DNA from: Rhodococcus sp. ARC_M5
GTDB lineage: Bacteria > Actinomycetota > Actinomycetes > Mycobacteriales > Mycobacteriaceae
Assembly (NCBI RefSeq): GCF_022810405.1
Contig: NZ_JALGQE010000009.1
Span: forward strand, 124,001-188,000
Direction: 5' to 3'
DNA length: 64,000 nt
Made by a program: the position numbers and the translations under genes. The notes under the pieces are model-generated. The model worked only from the letters and a program-made list of their open reading frames with translations, ran no database searches and was not told the origin of the DNA. Shown in pieces: positions 20,420-29,434 of the stretch (the stretch's first letter is position 1; each line of letters begins with the position of its first letter).

Positions 20420-21480
20420 TCACGGCCGCAGTCTCGTGACCAGGAGGAGTGACAGTCCGCCGAAGAGGCCGGCGATCGCCAACGACAGACCGGTCTCGAT
20501 CGCCTGGAATCGCCAGAACAATCGATCCTCGTGGTACTTCGTCTCGAAGGCCTCGGCACCCTGTCCGCGGACGCATTCGAGGATCATTCGAGCGTCCTCC
20601 GCGAAACGGCGGTCGGAGTACTCCTCGAACTCTGCGATCGTCTCGAATTCGCTCATGTCCCGGTAGTTGTCGTACCGCGTGCACTGCTGCAGTTCGATGG
20701 CTACGGCATCACCGTGTCGATCGACGTAGTCCGACGAGACGTTCCACCGCGGATAGATCCTGATCGAATCCGCCGGTAGATAGAAGTCCGGGGTTCCGCC
20801 GAACATGGAGCCCACTTTCTGCTCCACCGTTGCCGCTCGACCTCGGGGCTCGCGTAATGCTCACGGATCTGCGTCGGCAGCAGCGCCAGGAACGCAGTGG
20901 ACACGACGACGGTCGTGATCATTGCGGCGATCGTGTTCCTCATGGCCAACGCGCACGCTGCGCCGAGCATCAGTCCCACGGCCGTGTACGCGCCCGCTAC
21001 GAACCCTGTTGCGCCGAAGGTGGGGAAGTCCAAGCGCGATTCGCCAGTACTCATGAAAGCGAACGACCCCGGAGAAGTCCGGTACTTCGCCCAGTACAGC
21101 GCACATCCGAGTAGGGCCACGGCGAGCATCGTCGGAACGAACACGACGAGCACGCGCACTCCGTACCACCGTCGTCGGCTCACCGACTGGGTCAGACCCA
21201 GCACATGGGAACGGCGTTCGAGGTCGCGAGAGAACACGGTGACCCCGACGAAGGCCCCGAGCACGACCGGTAGCGCGATCGTGAGAAGAACGGCCATGGT
21301 CTGCGCGGTCTCCGCCGTGCAGTAGTTGTCTCCGATCCCGAGGCACCCCTGGAGCACCGGAATCGGTGCCACACCACCGTCGAGCAGAGTGATGGCAATC
21401 GTGATGGCCGCCACCAGCAGTGGGGTCAGCACCCCGAACAGAATCGTTGTGCGGAACTGTCTCCACGTCACCCAGATCAT
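20420..21480 (-). pseudogene. ABC transporter permease, frameshifted
   Basis: The N-terminal part (21480 down to about 20830) starts MIWVTWRQFRTTILFG and has several membrane segments, as in YtrA-linked ABC permeases. Near 20825-20835 the frame breaks. The continuation lies in another frame (VEQKVGSMFGG...) and ends at 20420 with the expected last membrane segment (FQAIETGLSLAIAGLFGG). The span is 1061 bases, not a multiple of three, consistent with one missing or two extra bases. Repaired length would be about 353 residues. The original frame otherwise reads Arg-rich sequence to a stop at 20701. No slippery heptamer is seen. It could be true decay or a sequencing error. Confidence 0.8.
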
Positions 21481-22335
21481 GCCGCCACCGCCGCGTCGAG
21501 GTGGGCGAGCACGACGTCGTCCAGGGTGGCGGCTTCGGCGGTCCAGCCCGGTCGCGTTGTCTTCGGTCGGGTGCCATGGACAACGAATACCGCTGCGCTG
21601 GAGCCCGATACGTCGGAAACGATGGTTCCCTCGTCGACGGTGGGTTCGGCGTCGGTGCTACCGATGAGGAGGTAGTGCTCGGCCGTGATGGTGTCGAGTT
21701 CGCCGTCGAGTCGAATTCTGCCGTCGCGCAACAGGAGTAGTCGATCGGCGACGTCGACGAGTTCGGACAGCACATGCGAGGAGAGCACGATGGTGGTGCC
21801 GTTCTCTGCTGCGTCGCGCATCAGTGTTCGCCACGGCGCGTCGAGCGACCGGATCGAGGTCGGCGAGAGGCTCGTCGAGTAGAAGTACTTCCGGGCGTCG
21901 TCCCAATGCGAGTGCGAGGGCGACGCGGGTGCGGTGACCGGGAGAGAGCGATTTCACTTGGTCGGAGACAGAGATTCCGGCCGCATCGACGAGTTCCGCC
22001 GCATAGGAGTCGTCCCAGTGTGCGTTGGCGTTTCGACCGAATCGCAGCATGTCGGAGACGGTGAAGTGTGGGTACAGGGGCTTGTGCTGGGCGAGGTAGG
22101 ACAGGCCGGAAGCAATCCCGCCTCGGCCCACGACTTCGCCGAGCACTCGGACGGTTCCGGCGTCCGGTGCAAGCAGTCCGACGGCCAACGACATCAGGGT
22201 CGACTTGCCTGCACCGTTGGACCCGACCAGCGCTGTGACGCTTCCTCTTTCGACGGCGAACGAGCATCGATCGAGTACGGTCCTGCGCCGGAACGACTTG
22301 ACCACCTCGTCCATGGTGAGAACCGCGTCGGTCAT
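21477..22335 (-). pseudogene. ABC transporter ATP-binding protein, frameshifted
   Basis: It starts at the ATG at 22335 (overlapping the gntR stop as ATGA). Walker A is GSNGAGKST, a degenerate signature SLSPGHRTRVALA follows, and Walker B is VLLLDEPLADLDP. Just after Walker B, near 21835-21843, the frame breaks. The H-loop and C-terminus (TIVLSSHVLSELVDVADRLL) continue in another frame to a stop at 21477 that overlaps the permease ATG. The span of 859 bases indicates one extra (or two missing) bases. Removing one C at 21835-21836 would read DPVARRAWRTLMRDAAENG. As given it cannot make a complete ATPase. Confidence 0.82.
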
Positions 22336-22733
22336 GATTCGTCTCTTTCGGGTCGGTCGAATTGTGCGTCGAGAGTTGCGGTGACGATGGCCTCGAGGTC
22401 CGGTCTGTCCAGTCCTGCTGCGAGGCAATGGCGAATCCAGCGGTCGAGTTCGGCCTCGAGTGCCGATCGTTCGGCCATGCCGGGTTTCGCGAGCGAGGCG
22501 ACCACGAAGGTTCCCGATCCGGTCCGTGGTTCCACCAGTCCTTCTCGTTCGAGTTCGCGGTAGGCCTCGAGCACGGTGTTCGGGTTGATGGCGAGTGCCG
22601 TGACCACGTCCTTCGCCGTCGGGAGCTTGTCGCCGACAGTGAGTGATCCGAGGCGTAATGCCTGTTTGGTCTGCAGTATCAGTTGGACATAGGTGGGAAT
22701 GCCGGACTGACGATCGATGCGGTACGCGATCAT
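22332..22733 (-). CDS. GntR family regulator, YtrA subfamily
   Basis: A 133-residue regulator. The winged helix is at about residues 8-75 (IPTYVQLILQTKQALRLGSL, PTAKDVVTALAINPNTV, LEREGLVEPRTGSGTFV), with a short C-terminal dimerisation tail, as in YtrA proteins that control adjacent ABC exporters. The ATG at 22733 follows AAAGGG. Its stop overlaps the ATPase start, so the three genes form one operon. The regulator is intact although both transporter genes are broken. Confidence 0.9.
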   Translation of the reverse strand: MIAYRIDRQSGIPTYVQLILQTKQALRLGSLTVGDKLPTAKDVVTALAINPNTVLEAYRELEREGLVEPRTGSGTFVVASLAKPGMAERSALEAELDRWIRHCLAAGLDRPDLEAIVTATLDAQFDRPERDES

Positions 22734-22740
22734 CAAGACC

Positions 22741-22764
22741 CTTTCACTAGTTGATTAGTGGAAG
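22741..22764. promoter_or_regulatory. GntR/YtrA-type operator
   Basis: Arms CTTTCACTA (22741-22749) and TAGTGGAAG (22756-22764) form an inverted repeat with one mismatch around GTTGAT. The inner CACTA/TAGTG is perfect. It lies just upstream of the gntR-like start and overlaps its leader, as expected for autoregulation. Confidence 0.6.
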
Positions 22765-22933
22765 ACGGTGATGCGGACTCCTCGGTTTGTCCAGACTCCG
22801 CGGTCGGTCGGTGGTCTCGGAGCTGCAGGGTGGGCACGTGTCGAGCGACTGGGGCGCGTTGTCCTCGACACCGTCCGAATTCGTCTCGATGTCCGACACA
22901 GCCCTGACGGGATTGGGTCCTACCGTTGTCGAT

Positions 22934-23323
22934 ATGACACCTGACACCGAATCGATCGACAGCTTCTTCGCTCGCTACACGGGGTATTTGACCTCGAGTG
23001 ATCTGGACGGCCTCGCCGAGATCTACAACTATCCGGCTCTGGCGGTCACGGCGCGGGGTTGTGCGGCGATTGCCGAGCCGCAGCAGACCCGAGAGTTCTT
23101 TCGGCAGGGGCAGACCTACTACAGGTCGCGCGGAATCCACGGTGTTCGGGCCCGCGACATCGTCACCGAGGTAGAGGTGCCGGGTATCTGGGTCGGGCAT
23201 CTACTTCTGGAGAACCTCGACTCCGACGGTTCGCCGGTGGGAACCGAGCGCAATGCCTGTCAGGTGGTGACAGCCGAGGACGGCACTCGTCGGATCGCGG
23301 TGACGACGCCCCTCGACGCCTAG
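22934..23323 (+). CDS. NTF2/SnoaL-like protein of unknown function
   Basis: A 129-residue protein. The N-terminal helix pattern (IDSFFARYTGYLTSSDLDGLAEIYNYPALAVTA) and the following beta strands resemble the NTF2-like/SnoaL fold. The ATG at 22934 begins the conserved-looking part; an in-frame ATG at 22889 is an alternative, and no strong ribosome site decides between them. It lies 67 bases before secA2 on the same strand. Enzymatic or binding role is not inferable. Confidence 0.75.
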   Translation: MTPDTESIDSFFARYTGYLTSSDLDGLAEIYNYPALAVTARGCAAIAEPQQTREFFRQGQTYYRSRGIHGVRARDIVTEVEVPGIWVGHLLLENLDSDGSPVGTERNACQVVTAEDGTRRIAVTTPLDA

Positions 23324-23390
23324 GCCTGGGCGGAGCCGCACTCGGTACTGTGGGACGGAACGGTTCTTCTTTCTCAGGTAGGGATAACAG

Positions 23391-25694
23391 ATGGCTTTGG
23401 GCTCCGACCGATTCTGGCGTGTACTCGGCCGCTCTGCGCAGAAGGCGCAGAGCACCTCGCGTCAGCGCGTCGACCGAGCCCAGGAGCATGCGGAGTGGGC
23501 AGCTGCTCTGACCGAGAGCGAATTGGTGACCGAGGCGACCGCGCTGCGCGTCGAGAATGCTGCGCGCCTCGACGTTCCGCGGTATCTGGCGCTGACGCGC
23601 GAGGCGAGCGAGCGTGCCCTGAAGCTCCGGCCCTTCGATGTGCAGCTGCACGGTGCCGTGCGCTTGCTCGCGGGCGACGTGGTGGAAATGGCGACCGGCG
23701 AGGGCAAGACGTTGGCCGGTGCCATCGCTGCCGTCGGATACGTGTTGTCCGGGCGTGCGGTGCATGTCATCTCGGTCAACGACTTTCTCGCGCAACGTGA
23801 CGCGACATGGATGCAGCCGCTGTTCGAGTCCCTCGGCATCACCGTCGGTTCCATCGGCGAGTCGTCGACAGCACAGGAGCGTCGCGCCGCCTATGGCTGC
23901 GACATCACCTATGCCTCGGTCAACGAGATCGGTTTCGACGTTCTGCGTGATCATCTGGTGAACGACCGAGACGATCTGGTCGCTCCCGTGCCGGACGTTG
24001 CCCTGATCGACGAGGCCGATTCCGTGCTGGTCGACGAGGCGCTCGTTCCGCTGGTGTTGGCCGGTTCGGTCTCCGGCGACGTCTCGACGTCGACGGTCAT
24101 GGACGCAGTCCGGTTGTTGGACAGGGGTGCTCATTTCGACACCGATGCCGAAGGGCGCAACGTGTTCCTCACCGACGAGGGAGCGCTGCGGATCGAGAAG
24201 GAGCTCGGCGGCATCGACCTGTACGCCGAGCATCACGTCGGAACGACGTTGGTGGCGGTCAACGTGGCGCTGCACGCCCAGGTGTTGGTGCAGCGCGACG
24301 TCGATTACATCGTCCGTGACGGACGGGTGCAGCTGATCAACGCCTCGCGTGGCCGCGTGGCCGAACTACAGCGCTGGCCGGACGGGTTGCAGGCCGCGGT
24401 CGAGATCAAGGAAGGCCTCGCCCCCACCGAGACCGGGGAAATTCTCGACACGATCACCGTGCAGGCATTGATCAATCGGTACGCCACGGTGTGCGGTATG
24501 ACCGGTACGGCCATGGCGGCGGGGGAGCAGCTTCGCACGTTCTACGGTCTCGGGGTCTCGGTCATCGCGCCCAATGTGCCGACGGTGCGCGTCGATGAGC
24601 CGGACCGCGTGTACGACACGACCGAGCACAAGAATGCAGCAATTGCCCTGCAGGTAAAAGAGATTCACGAGACCGGTCAGCCTGTTCTCATCGGGACCCA
24701 CGATGTCGCCGAGTCCGAAGCGCTCGCCGAGACGCTCGTCGCGTCGGGCGTGGAGGTGGTGGTGCTCAACGCCAAGAACGACGCCGAGGAAGCGGCGGTC
24801 ATCGCCGCGGCGGGTGTACACGGCGCGGTGACGGTATCGACGCAGATCGCCGGTCGCGGAACCGACATCAAGCTCGGCGGTCCCGACGGTGCCGATCGCG
24901 AACGAATCGCCGAGCTCGGTGGACTGTACGTTCTCGGCACCGGTCGCCACACCACCGAGCGACTCGACAACCAGCTTCGAGGACGAGCGGGTCGGCAGGG
25001 AGATCCCGGGCGCTCGCTGTTCTTCGGCAGCTGGGAGGACGACGTCGTCAAGAACAACATCGGCGACAAGGATGCCCCGAAGGGCATCGACGAGAGCGGA
25101 ATGTTCACCTCGTCTGCTGCGGCCGACCGCGTCGACCATGCGCAACGCATCGCCGAGGGGCAGATGCTCGAAATACACTCGCGCACGTGGCGTTACAACC
25201 AGCTGACGGCTCAGCATCGTGAGATCCTGGATCGCCGCAGGGCCACCCTGCTCGACTCCGACGAGGCGTTGACGTTGCTCGAGCAGCACGCACCGACGCG
25301 CTCGAAGGAATTGCGCGAGACCGTATCCGAGGAGACTCTGGTCGAGGTCGCCCGCCAGATCGTCCTTTACCACCTCGATCGGTCGTGGTCGGACTACCTG
25401 GCGCACCTCGCCGATGTGCGCGAGAGCATTCACCTGCGCGCGCTGGGTCGCGAAAATCCGCTGGACGAGTATCACCGGATCGCGGTCGAGGCATTCAAGA
25501 CGGTCGCCTCCAAGGCGATGGATCTCTCGCACGCTACGTTCGAGTCGGCCGAGATCACCTCGGACGGAATCGATCTGGACGAAGCCGGCTTGCGTCGACC
25601 GACGTCGACCTGGACGTACATGGTGCACGACAACCCGTTCGCGTCCCGCGGAAATGCCGGTGCGGCCGGTCTGGGGCCGATCTTCGGTGGCTGA
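23391..25694 (+). CDS. secA2: accessory Sec translocase ATPase SecA2
   Basis: A 767-residue SecA-type motor of the accessory export pathway. DEAD-type motor motifs are present: Walker A in [12 protein letters not shown], Walker [14 protein letters not shown], and the second motor domain with [14 protein letters not shown] and [12 protein letters not shown]. It is shorter than SecA1 and lacks the C-terminal zinc-binding tail, as mycobacterial SecA2 does. The ATG at 23391 follows AGGTAGGGA. Its last 8 bases overlap the next gene, a predicted lipoprotein. It works with SecYEG to export a small substrate set. Confidence 0.95.
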   Translation: MALGSDRFWRVLGRSAQKAQSTSRQRVDRAQEHAEWAAALTESELVTEATALRVENAARLDVPRYLALTREASERALKLRPFDVQLHGAVRLLAGDVVEMATGEGKTLAGAIAAVGYVLSGRAVHVISVNDFLAQRDATWMQPLFESLGITVGSIGESSTAQERRAAYGCDITYASVNEIGFDVLRDHLVNDRDDLVAPVPDVALIDEADSVLVDEALVPLVLAGSVSGDVSTSTVMDAVRLLDRGAHFDTDAEGRNVFLTDEGALRIEKELGGIDLYAEHHVGTTLVAVNVALHAQVLVQRDVDYIVRDGRVQLINASRGRVAELQRWPDGLQAAVEIKEGLAPTETGEILDTITVQALINRYATVCGMTGTAMAAGEQLRTFYGLGVSVIAPNVPTVRVDEPDRVYDTTEHKNAAIALQVKEIHETGQPVLIGTHDVAESEALAETLVASGVEVVVLNAKNDAEEAAVIAAAGVHGAVTVSTQIAGRGTDIKLGGPDGADRERIAELGGLYVLGTGRHTTERLDNQLRGRAGRQGDPGRSLFFGSWEDDVVKNNIGDKDAPKGIDESGMFTSSAAADRVDHAQRIAEGQMLEIHSRTWRYNQLTAQHREILDRRRATLLDSDEALTLLEQHAPTRSKELRETVSEETLVEVARQIVLYHLDRSWSDYLAHLADVRESIHLRALGRENPLDEYHRIAVEAFKTVASKAMDLSHATFESAEITSDGIDLDEAGLRRPTSTWTYMVHDNPFASRGNAGAAGLGPIFGG

Positions 25695-26094
25695 CGCGCG
25701 GCGCGCTCTGGTCGCTCTCGCATTCGGTGCGAGCGCGGTGGCGTCGGCGTGTGCCGACTCGTACGGCGAGTTCCCGGCCGACAAGACCTACTCGTCGATC
25801 GACGCACCAGACTCCTACACGCCGGTCGCCGGAACGACCGTCAAGCTCGAATTCGTCGACGACCGAATCTCGGCCGAGGCCGGGTGCAACAGATTGTTCG
25901 GCACCGTGGACACCTCGCAGGGCCGGATCACCATCGATTCTCTCGGGTCGACGCGGATGGCCTGCCCGGAGGCGCTGATGGGGCAGGACCGGTGGCTGTC
26001 GGCGTTCCTGACCTCCACACCACAGTGGTCTCGGGACGACGGCACCATGACCCTGGACAACGGGAGCGAGCGCATCGTCTTCGAGGAATTCTGA
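25687..26094 (+). CDS. META-domain (HslJ-like) lipoprotein
   Basis: A 135-residue secreted protein. A signal sequence ([19 protein letters not shown]) ends in an ASAC lipobox-like Cys at about residue 22. A META domain follows ([19 protein letters not shown], then [19 protein letters not shown]). META/HslJ proteins are small envelope proteins linked to stress or motility in other bacteria. The GTG at 25687 overlaps the secA2 stop by 8 bases, so expression is probably coupled to SecA2. Confidence 0.85.
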   Translation: MADARRALVALAFGASAVASACADSYGEFPADKTYSSIDAPDSYTPVAGTTVKLEFVDDRISAEAGCNRLFGTVDTSQGRITIDSLGSTRMACPEALMGQDRWLSAFLTSTPQWSRDDGTMTLDNGSERIVFEEF

Positions 26095-26098
26095 TCGA

Positions 26099-26686
26099 CT
26101 AGTGGCGGATGCGGTCCGCGGCGGTGTGGCGTACTCCGTCGAGAAAGAGTTGCAGTCCGAATTCGAATCTGCTCGTCGGGTCGGGGCTCTCGAACAGCGG
26201 AGACGCGTCGGGGGTGAGGGCTCCCACGGAGTCCATCTGGAGCCGCGCCTGCTCGTCCACGGTCTGGCCGAGTATGTAATACAGCAACGTGTCGGCGGTG
26301 AGTTCCGCATCGCGACGCGGGAGTCCCGCTCGAATGCACACGGCAGCGATTCGTTCGCGAATGTGGTTGGTGGTCAGCCTCGACGCGTAGGTTGCGGCGA
26401 CCAGTTCGGCACCGTCGCGTCGGGACAGTAGGGCGTCGCGCAGTCGGTGGGCGATCTGCCCGATCTGGGTGTCCCACGAGTCCTCGGTGGGCGGTGCATC
26501 GGCCCCGGAGAGTATGTGGTCGGCGATGGCACCGAGCAGCGTCTGCTTGTTGGGAAAGTGCCAGTACAGCGCGCCCGGCTGCACGTGCAGGGATGTTGCC
26601 AGACGCCGCATCGTCAGGTCTGCCAGGCCGTACTCGTCGAGAATGGCGATCGCGCCGTCCAGGACGTCCTGCCTGTTCAGTTGCAC
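26099..26686 (-). CDS. bioQ: TetR family biotin regulator BioQ
   Basis: A 195-residue TetR protein with helix-turn-helix LTMRRLATSLHVQPGALYWHF. It is divergent from bioB, and two TGAAC-n3-GTTCA boxes lie between them, the motif known for actinobacterial BioQ. The assignment therefore rests on context plus operator. The GTG at 26686 has an excellent ribosome site (GAAGGAGGG), preferred over a longer frame reaching 26761. It is expected to repress bioB and itself when biotin supply is sufficient. Confidence 0.85.
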   Translation of the reverse strand: MQLNRQDVLDGAIAILDEYGLADLTMRRLATSLHVQPGALYWHFPNKQTLLGAIADHILSGADAPPTEDSWDTQIGQIAHRLRDALLSRRDGAELVAATYASRLTTNHIRERIAAVCIRAGLPRRDAELTADTLLYYILGQTVDEQARLQMDSVGALTPDASPLFESPDPTSRFEFGLQLFLDGVRHTAADRIRH

Positions 26687-26718
26687 TGCATCCCTCCTTC
26701 GTTCGACGCCTCGTCGCT

Positions 26719-26776
26719 TTGACAGTAGCCGAGCGTGGTGCCTAACGTGAACACCGTTCAACTTGAACGGTGTTCA
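26719..26776 (+). promoter_or_regulatory. bioB promoter with two BioQ boxes
   Basis: A TTGACA (26719-26724) and TAACGT (26743-26748) pair with an 18-base spacer forms a plausible sigma-70-type promoter. Immediately downstream are TGAACACCGTTCA (26748-26760) and TGAACGGTGTTCA (26764-26776), exact reverse complements separated by ACT. Both match the TGAAC-n3-GTTCA BioQ motif, and their position over the start point fits repression. Confidence 0.85.
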
Positions 26777-26809
26777 ATGACGATGCCGTTCGACTACGAG
26801 GGGACCGGA

Positions 26810-27802
26810 ATGGACATTTTGCGCACGGCGCGTACACAGGTGCTCGACGACGGCATCGCGCTCGATCGATCTCAGGTTCTCGAGGTTCTCGAACTCGGCG
26901 ACGACCGTCTCGAAGAGACGATGTTGTTGGCCCACGAGGTGCGGATGAAGTGGTGCGGGCCCGAGGTCGAGGTCGAGGGAATCGTCAGCCTCAAAACCGG
27001 CGGATGCCCCGAGGACTGCCACTTCTGTTCGCAGTCAGGGCTTTTCGCTTCCCCGGTTCGTGCTGCGTGGCTCGATATCCCGTCGCTGGTCGAGGCAGCG
27101 AAGCAGACCGCGAAGACCGGAGCGACGGAATTCTGCATCGTGGCGGCGGTGCGCGGACCCGACGCCCGGCTGCTCGCGCAGGTTGCCGCCGGAATCGACG
27201 CCATCCGGAACGAGGTGGAGATCGATATCGCCTGCTCGCTGGGCATGCTCGATCAGGATCAGGTCGGTCAGCTCGCGGCGATGGGCGTGCATCGCTACAA
27301 CCACAACCTCGAGACCTCCCGCTCGTATTTTCCGAACGTGGTGACCACCCATACGTGGGAGGAACGGTGGAACACGCTGCGGATGGTGCGCGAGGCAGGA
27401 ATGGAGGTGTGCTGCGGCGGAATCCTCGGCATGGGGGAGACACTCGAACAACGGGCCGAGTTCGCAGCCGACCTCACCGCACTCGAGCCCGACGAGGTGC
27501 CCCTCAACTTTCTCAATCCCAGACCGGGAACCCCGTTCGGAGACCTCGATGTGCTGCCCGCATCCGATGCTCTGCGAGCCGTCGCCGCGTTTCGTCTCGC
27601 TCTGCCACGCACGATTCTGAGGTTCGCCGGCGGCCGCGAGATCACTCTCGGTGATCTCGGTGCCGAGAAGGGAATTCTCGGCGGTATCAACGCGGTCATC
27701 GTCGGCAACTACCTGACGACGCTCGGTCGTCCGGCAGAACAGGATCTCGATCTTCTCGGGGAGCTTCGGATGCCGATCAAAGCGCTCGGCTCGACTATCT
27801 GA
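26810..27802 (+). CDS. bioB: biotin synthase
   Basis: Radical SAM enzyme inserting sulfur into dethiobiotin. The [11 protein letters not shown] motif provides the CxxxCxxC cysteines for the 4Fe-4S cluster. [19 protein letters not shown] and [12 protein letters not shown] are family signatures. The ATG at 26810, with GAGGGG upstream, gives 330 residues; an ATG at 26777 directly abutting the operator is a less likely alternative. It is followed by bsaP and a DUF2567 protein, as in mycobacteria. Confidence 0.97.
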   Translation: MDILRTARTQVLDDGIALDRSQVLEVLELGDDRLEETMLLAHEVRMKWCGPEVEVEGIVSLKTGGCPEDCHFCSQSGLFASPVRAAWLDIPSLVEAAKQTAKTGATEFCIVAAVRGPDARLLAQVAAGIDAIRNEVEIDIACSLGMLDQDQVGQLAAMGVHRYNHNLETSRSYFPNVVTTHTWEERWNTLRMVREAGMEVCCGGILGMGETLEQRAEFAADLTALEPDEVPLNFLNPRPGTPFGDLDVLPASDALRAVAAFRLALPRTILRFAGGREITLGDLGAEKGILGGINAVIVGNYLTTLGRPAEQDLDLLGELRMPIKALGSTI

Positions 27803-27824
27803 TGGGCGTATTAGGGTGGGTCGA

Positions 27825-28049
27825 ATGACGAGCGAGATCCACTACGACCCGTACACCGGTCGGCCTGTCGACGCCCGAGCCGAGGTGGGTGCGGATTCGT
27901 TGTCGGTAGCCGTCCGCCTCGGGTTGGAGCCGCCGCGGTTCTGCGCCGAGTGCGGTCGCCGCATGGTGGTGCAGATCGTTCCCGACGGGTGGACGTCGGT
28001 GTGCTCTCGTCACGGCCTAGTCGATTCGGCCGCGACGGGTAGGCGCTAG
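27825..28049 (+). CDS. bsaP: biotin synthase auxiliary protein BsaP
   Basis: A 74-residue protein with a Cys/His cluster (FCAECGRRM, then SVCSRHG), which fits the small iron-sulfur protein reported to be needed for mycobacterial biotin synthase activity. Position directly behind bioB (22 bases) and the N-terminal YDPYTGRP motif match that family (Rv1590-like). The ATG at 27825 follows GGGTGGG. The name rests on context, size and Cys pattern. Confidence 0.8.
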   Translation: MTSEIHYDPYTGRPVDARAEVGADSLSVAVRLGLEPPRFCAECGRRMVVQIVPDGWTSVCSRHGLVDSAATGRR

Positions 28050-28055
28050 GGCGTT

Positions 28056-28646
28056 ATGTCGGAAGTTGTGGAAGACCCACCGCGGAGCAGCACTGTCCGC
28101 GTGCTGTCGATGGTTGTCGGAATGTCGGTGGCAGCGTCGGCTCTGGGCGGGATGCTGTGGGGGTTCCTGGCACCGGCGCAGCACTTGCTCGTGGTGGCGC
28201 AGGACCGCGGGTCGGCCCTGACCGGGGAAAGTCTGCACCGCTTCGACGGCCTCGCGTTGTTCTCGTTCGTGTCCTTGGCCCTGGGAATCCTTCTCCCGAT
28301 CGGGTGGTGGCTGTGGCGGTCGGAGCGAGGGCCGCGGCTGTTCGGTGCCGTCTTCGTCGGCGCTCTCGTCGGCTCGGTCGCGGCGATCCTGGTGGGGAAC
28401 GGGATTGCCGCACTTCGATTTCCGAAGGCCACCGACCCTGCAGTCGGGTCCATCGTCACCGTTGCGCCCAGTATCGAGACTCCGCTGGTGTTGATCGTTC
28501 AGGCGCTGACGGCATCGCTGGTGATCCTGCTGCTGGCGGCGATGAACCCCAACGACAATCTGCAACACGCCGATCCCGACCCGGACGATCCGGAGGTCGA
28601 GTTCTTCCCACCGCCACCGTCGTTCGACTCGAATCGAGCCGACTGA
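28056..28646 (+). CDS. DUF2567 membrane protein
   Basis: A 196-residue protein with four hydrophobic segments at about residues 16-38, 66-86, 94-116 and 138-160, and an acidic, proline-rich cytoplasmic tail (DPDPDDPEVEFFPPPP). It matches the Rv1591-type protein that follows bioB and bsaP in mycobacteria. It starts 6 bases after the bsaP stop. Function unknown; co-transcription with biotin genes is likely. Confidence 0.82.
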   Translation: MSEVVEDPPRSSTVRVLSMVVGMSVAASALGGMLWGFLAPAQHLLVVAQDRGSALTGESLHRFDGLALFSFVSLALGILLPIGWWLWRSERGPRLFGAVFVGALVGSVAAILVGNGIAALRFPKATDPAVGSIVTVAPSIETPLVLIVQALTASLVILLLAAMNPNDNLQHADPDPDDPEVEFFPPPPSFDSNRAD

Positions 28647-28656
28647 CAGCAGTCGT

Positions 28657-29367
28657 TCACGCCTGTGGCGGGCGTAATGCGGCGAACTCGTCGGTGACTC
28701 GAATGCTGTTGTCGGCGAAGCGGAACAGAGCCGGCGGCCTGCCACCGGCCTTGCCCGACGGCGCTCGTCGTCCGGTGGGTTCGATGACGCCGCGTCGGCT
28801 CAACACGCGCTGCAGGTTGGTGGCATCCACCTGATAACCCAGTGCAGCACCATAGATTTCGCGCAGCGAGGAGATCGAGAACTCGACCGGCGCGAGTGCG
28901 AAGCCGATATTGGTGTACGAGAGTTTCGCGACCAATCGGTGTCTCGCGTGAGCGACGACTGTTCCGTGATCGAACGACATGGGGGGCAGGGCCGAGACAG
29001 GGTGCCACGTGGTGTCCCCGGGTAGTGTCGGCTCTGTCGAGATCGGTACCAGGCCGAGGAAGGTCGACGCGATGCGCCGGTCCCCGGGAACCCGGTCGGG
29101 TTCGCTGAATATCGACAGTTGTTCGAGATGCGCCACCGAGCGCACGTCGACCTTCTCGGCGAGTTGGCGACGTGCGGATGTCGCGAGGTTCTCGTCGTCG
29201 CGCAGAGTGCCGCCGGGTAGCGACCACGTTCCGGCCTCGGGATCGAGTGCACGCTGCCACAGCAGCACCGCAAGTTCCGGGGAGTCGGGGTCGGAAAAGG
29301 CTCGAACTTGGAACACCGCAATGAGCACTTCGTGGACGGTGCTACGATGAATCATGTTTTCGATCAT
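28657..29367 (-). CDS. nrtR: NrtR, Nudix-related regulator of NAD synthesis
   Basis: A 236-residue repressor with an N-terminal Nudix-like domain that senses ADP-ribose and a C-terminal winged helix (about residues 150-225). The Nudix box is degenerate: G-x5-E-x7-RQLAEKVDV has Gln and Lys where the catalytic Glu residues should be and Asp for the conserved Gly, so hydrolysis is unlikely. It is divergent from nadABC with a perfect palindrome between them. The ATG at 29367 lies inside that palindrome's spacer and has GAGGGAG 10 bases upstream; an ATG at 29355 is possible. Confidence 0.9.
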   Translation of the reverse strand: MIENMIHRSTVHEVLIAVFQVRAFSDPDSPELAVLLWQRALDPEAGTWSLPGGTLRDDENLATSARRQLAEKVDVRSVAHLEQLSIFSEPDRVPGDRRIASTFLGLVPISTEPTLPGDTTWHPVSALPPMSFDHGTVVAHARHRLVAKLSYTNIGFALAPVEFSISSLREIYGAALGYQVDATNLQRVLSRRGVIEPTGRRAPSGKAGGRPPALFRFADNSIRVTDEFAALRPPQA

Positions 29368-29378
29368 AGGTCGAAAAC
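29356..29378. promoter_or_regulatory. NrtR operator
   Basis: GTTTTCGA (29356-29363) and TCGAAAAC (29371-29378) form a perfect 8-base inverted repeat around a 7-base spacer, between nrtR and nadA. Size and position fit an NrtR box controlling both directions. Confidence 0.8.
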
Positions 29379-29434
29379 TCCCTCGGAGGAAATTCGGTCA
29401 CCGACGACCGGATGATCGGTGAAGGAGAACCGTC

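Noticed and set aside
20701..20827. Programmed frameshift joining the two permease parts
   Set aside because: No slippery heptamer or following structure is apparent, and the upstream ATPase is shifted as well, so mutation or sequence error is more likely.
26735..26809. Upstream-extended bioB start at 26735 or 26777
   Set aside because: The 26735 start would place the BioQ boxes inside the coding region. 26777 lacks a ribosome site, whereas 26810 has GAGGGG at good spacing.
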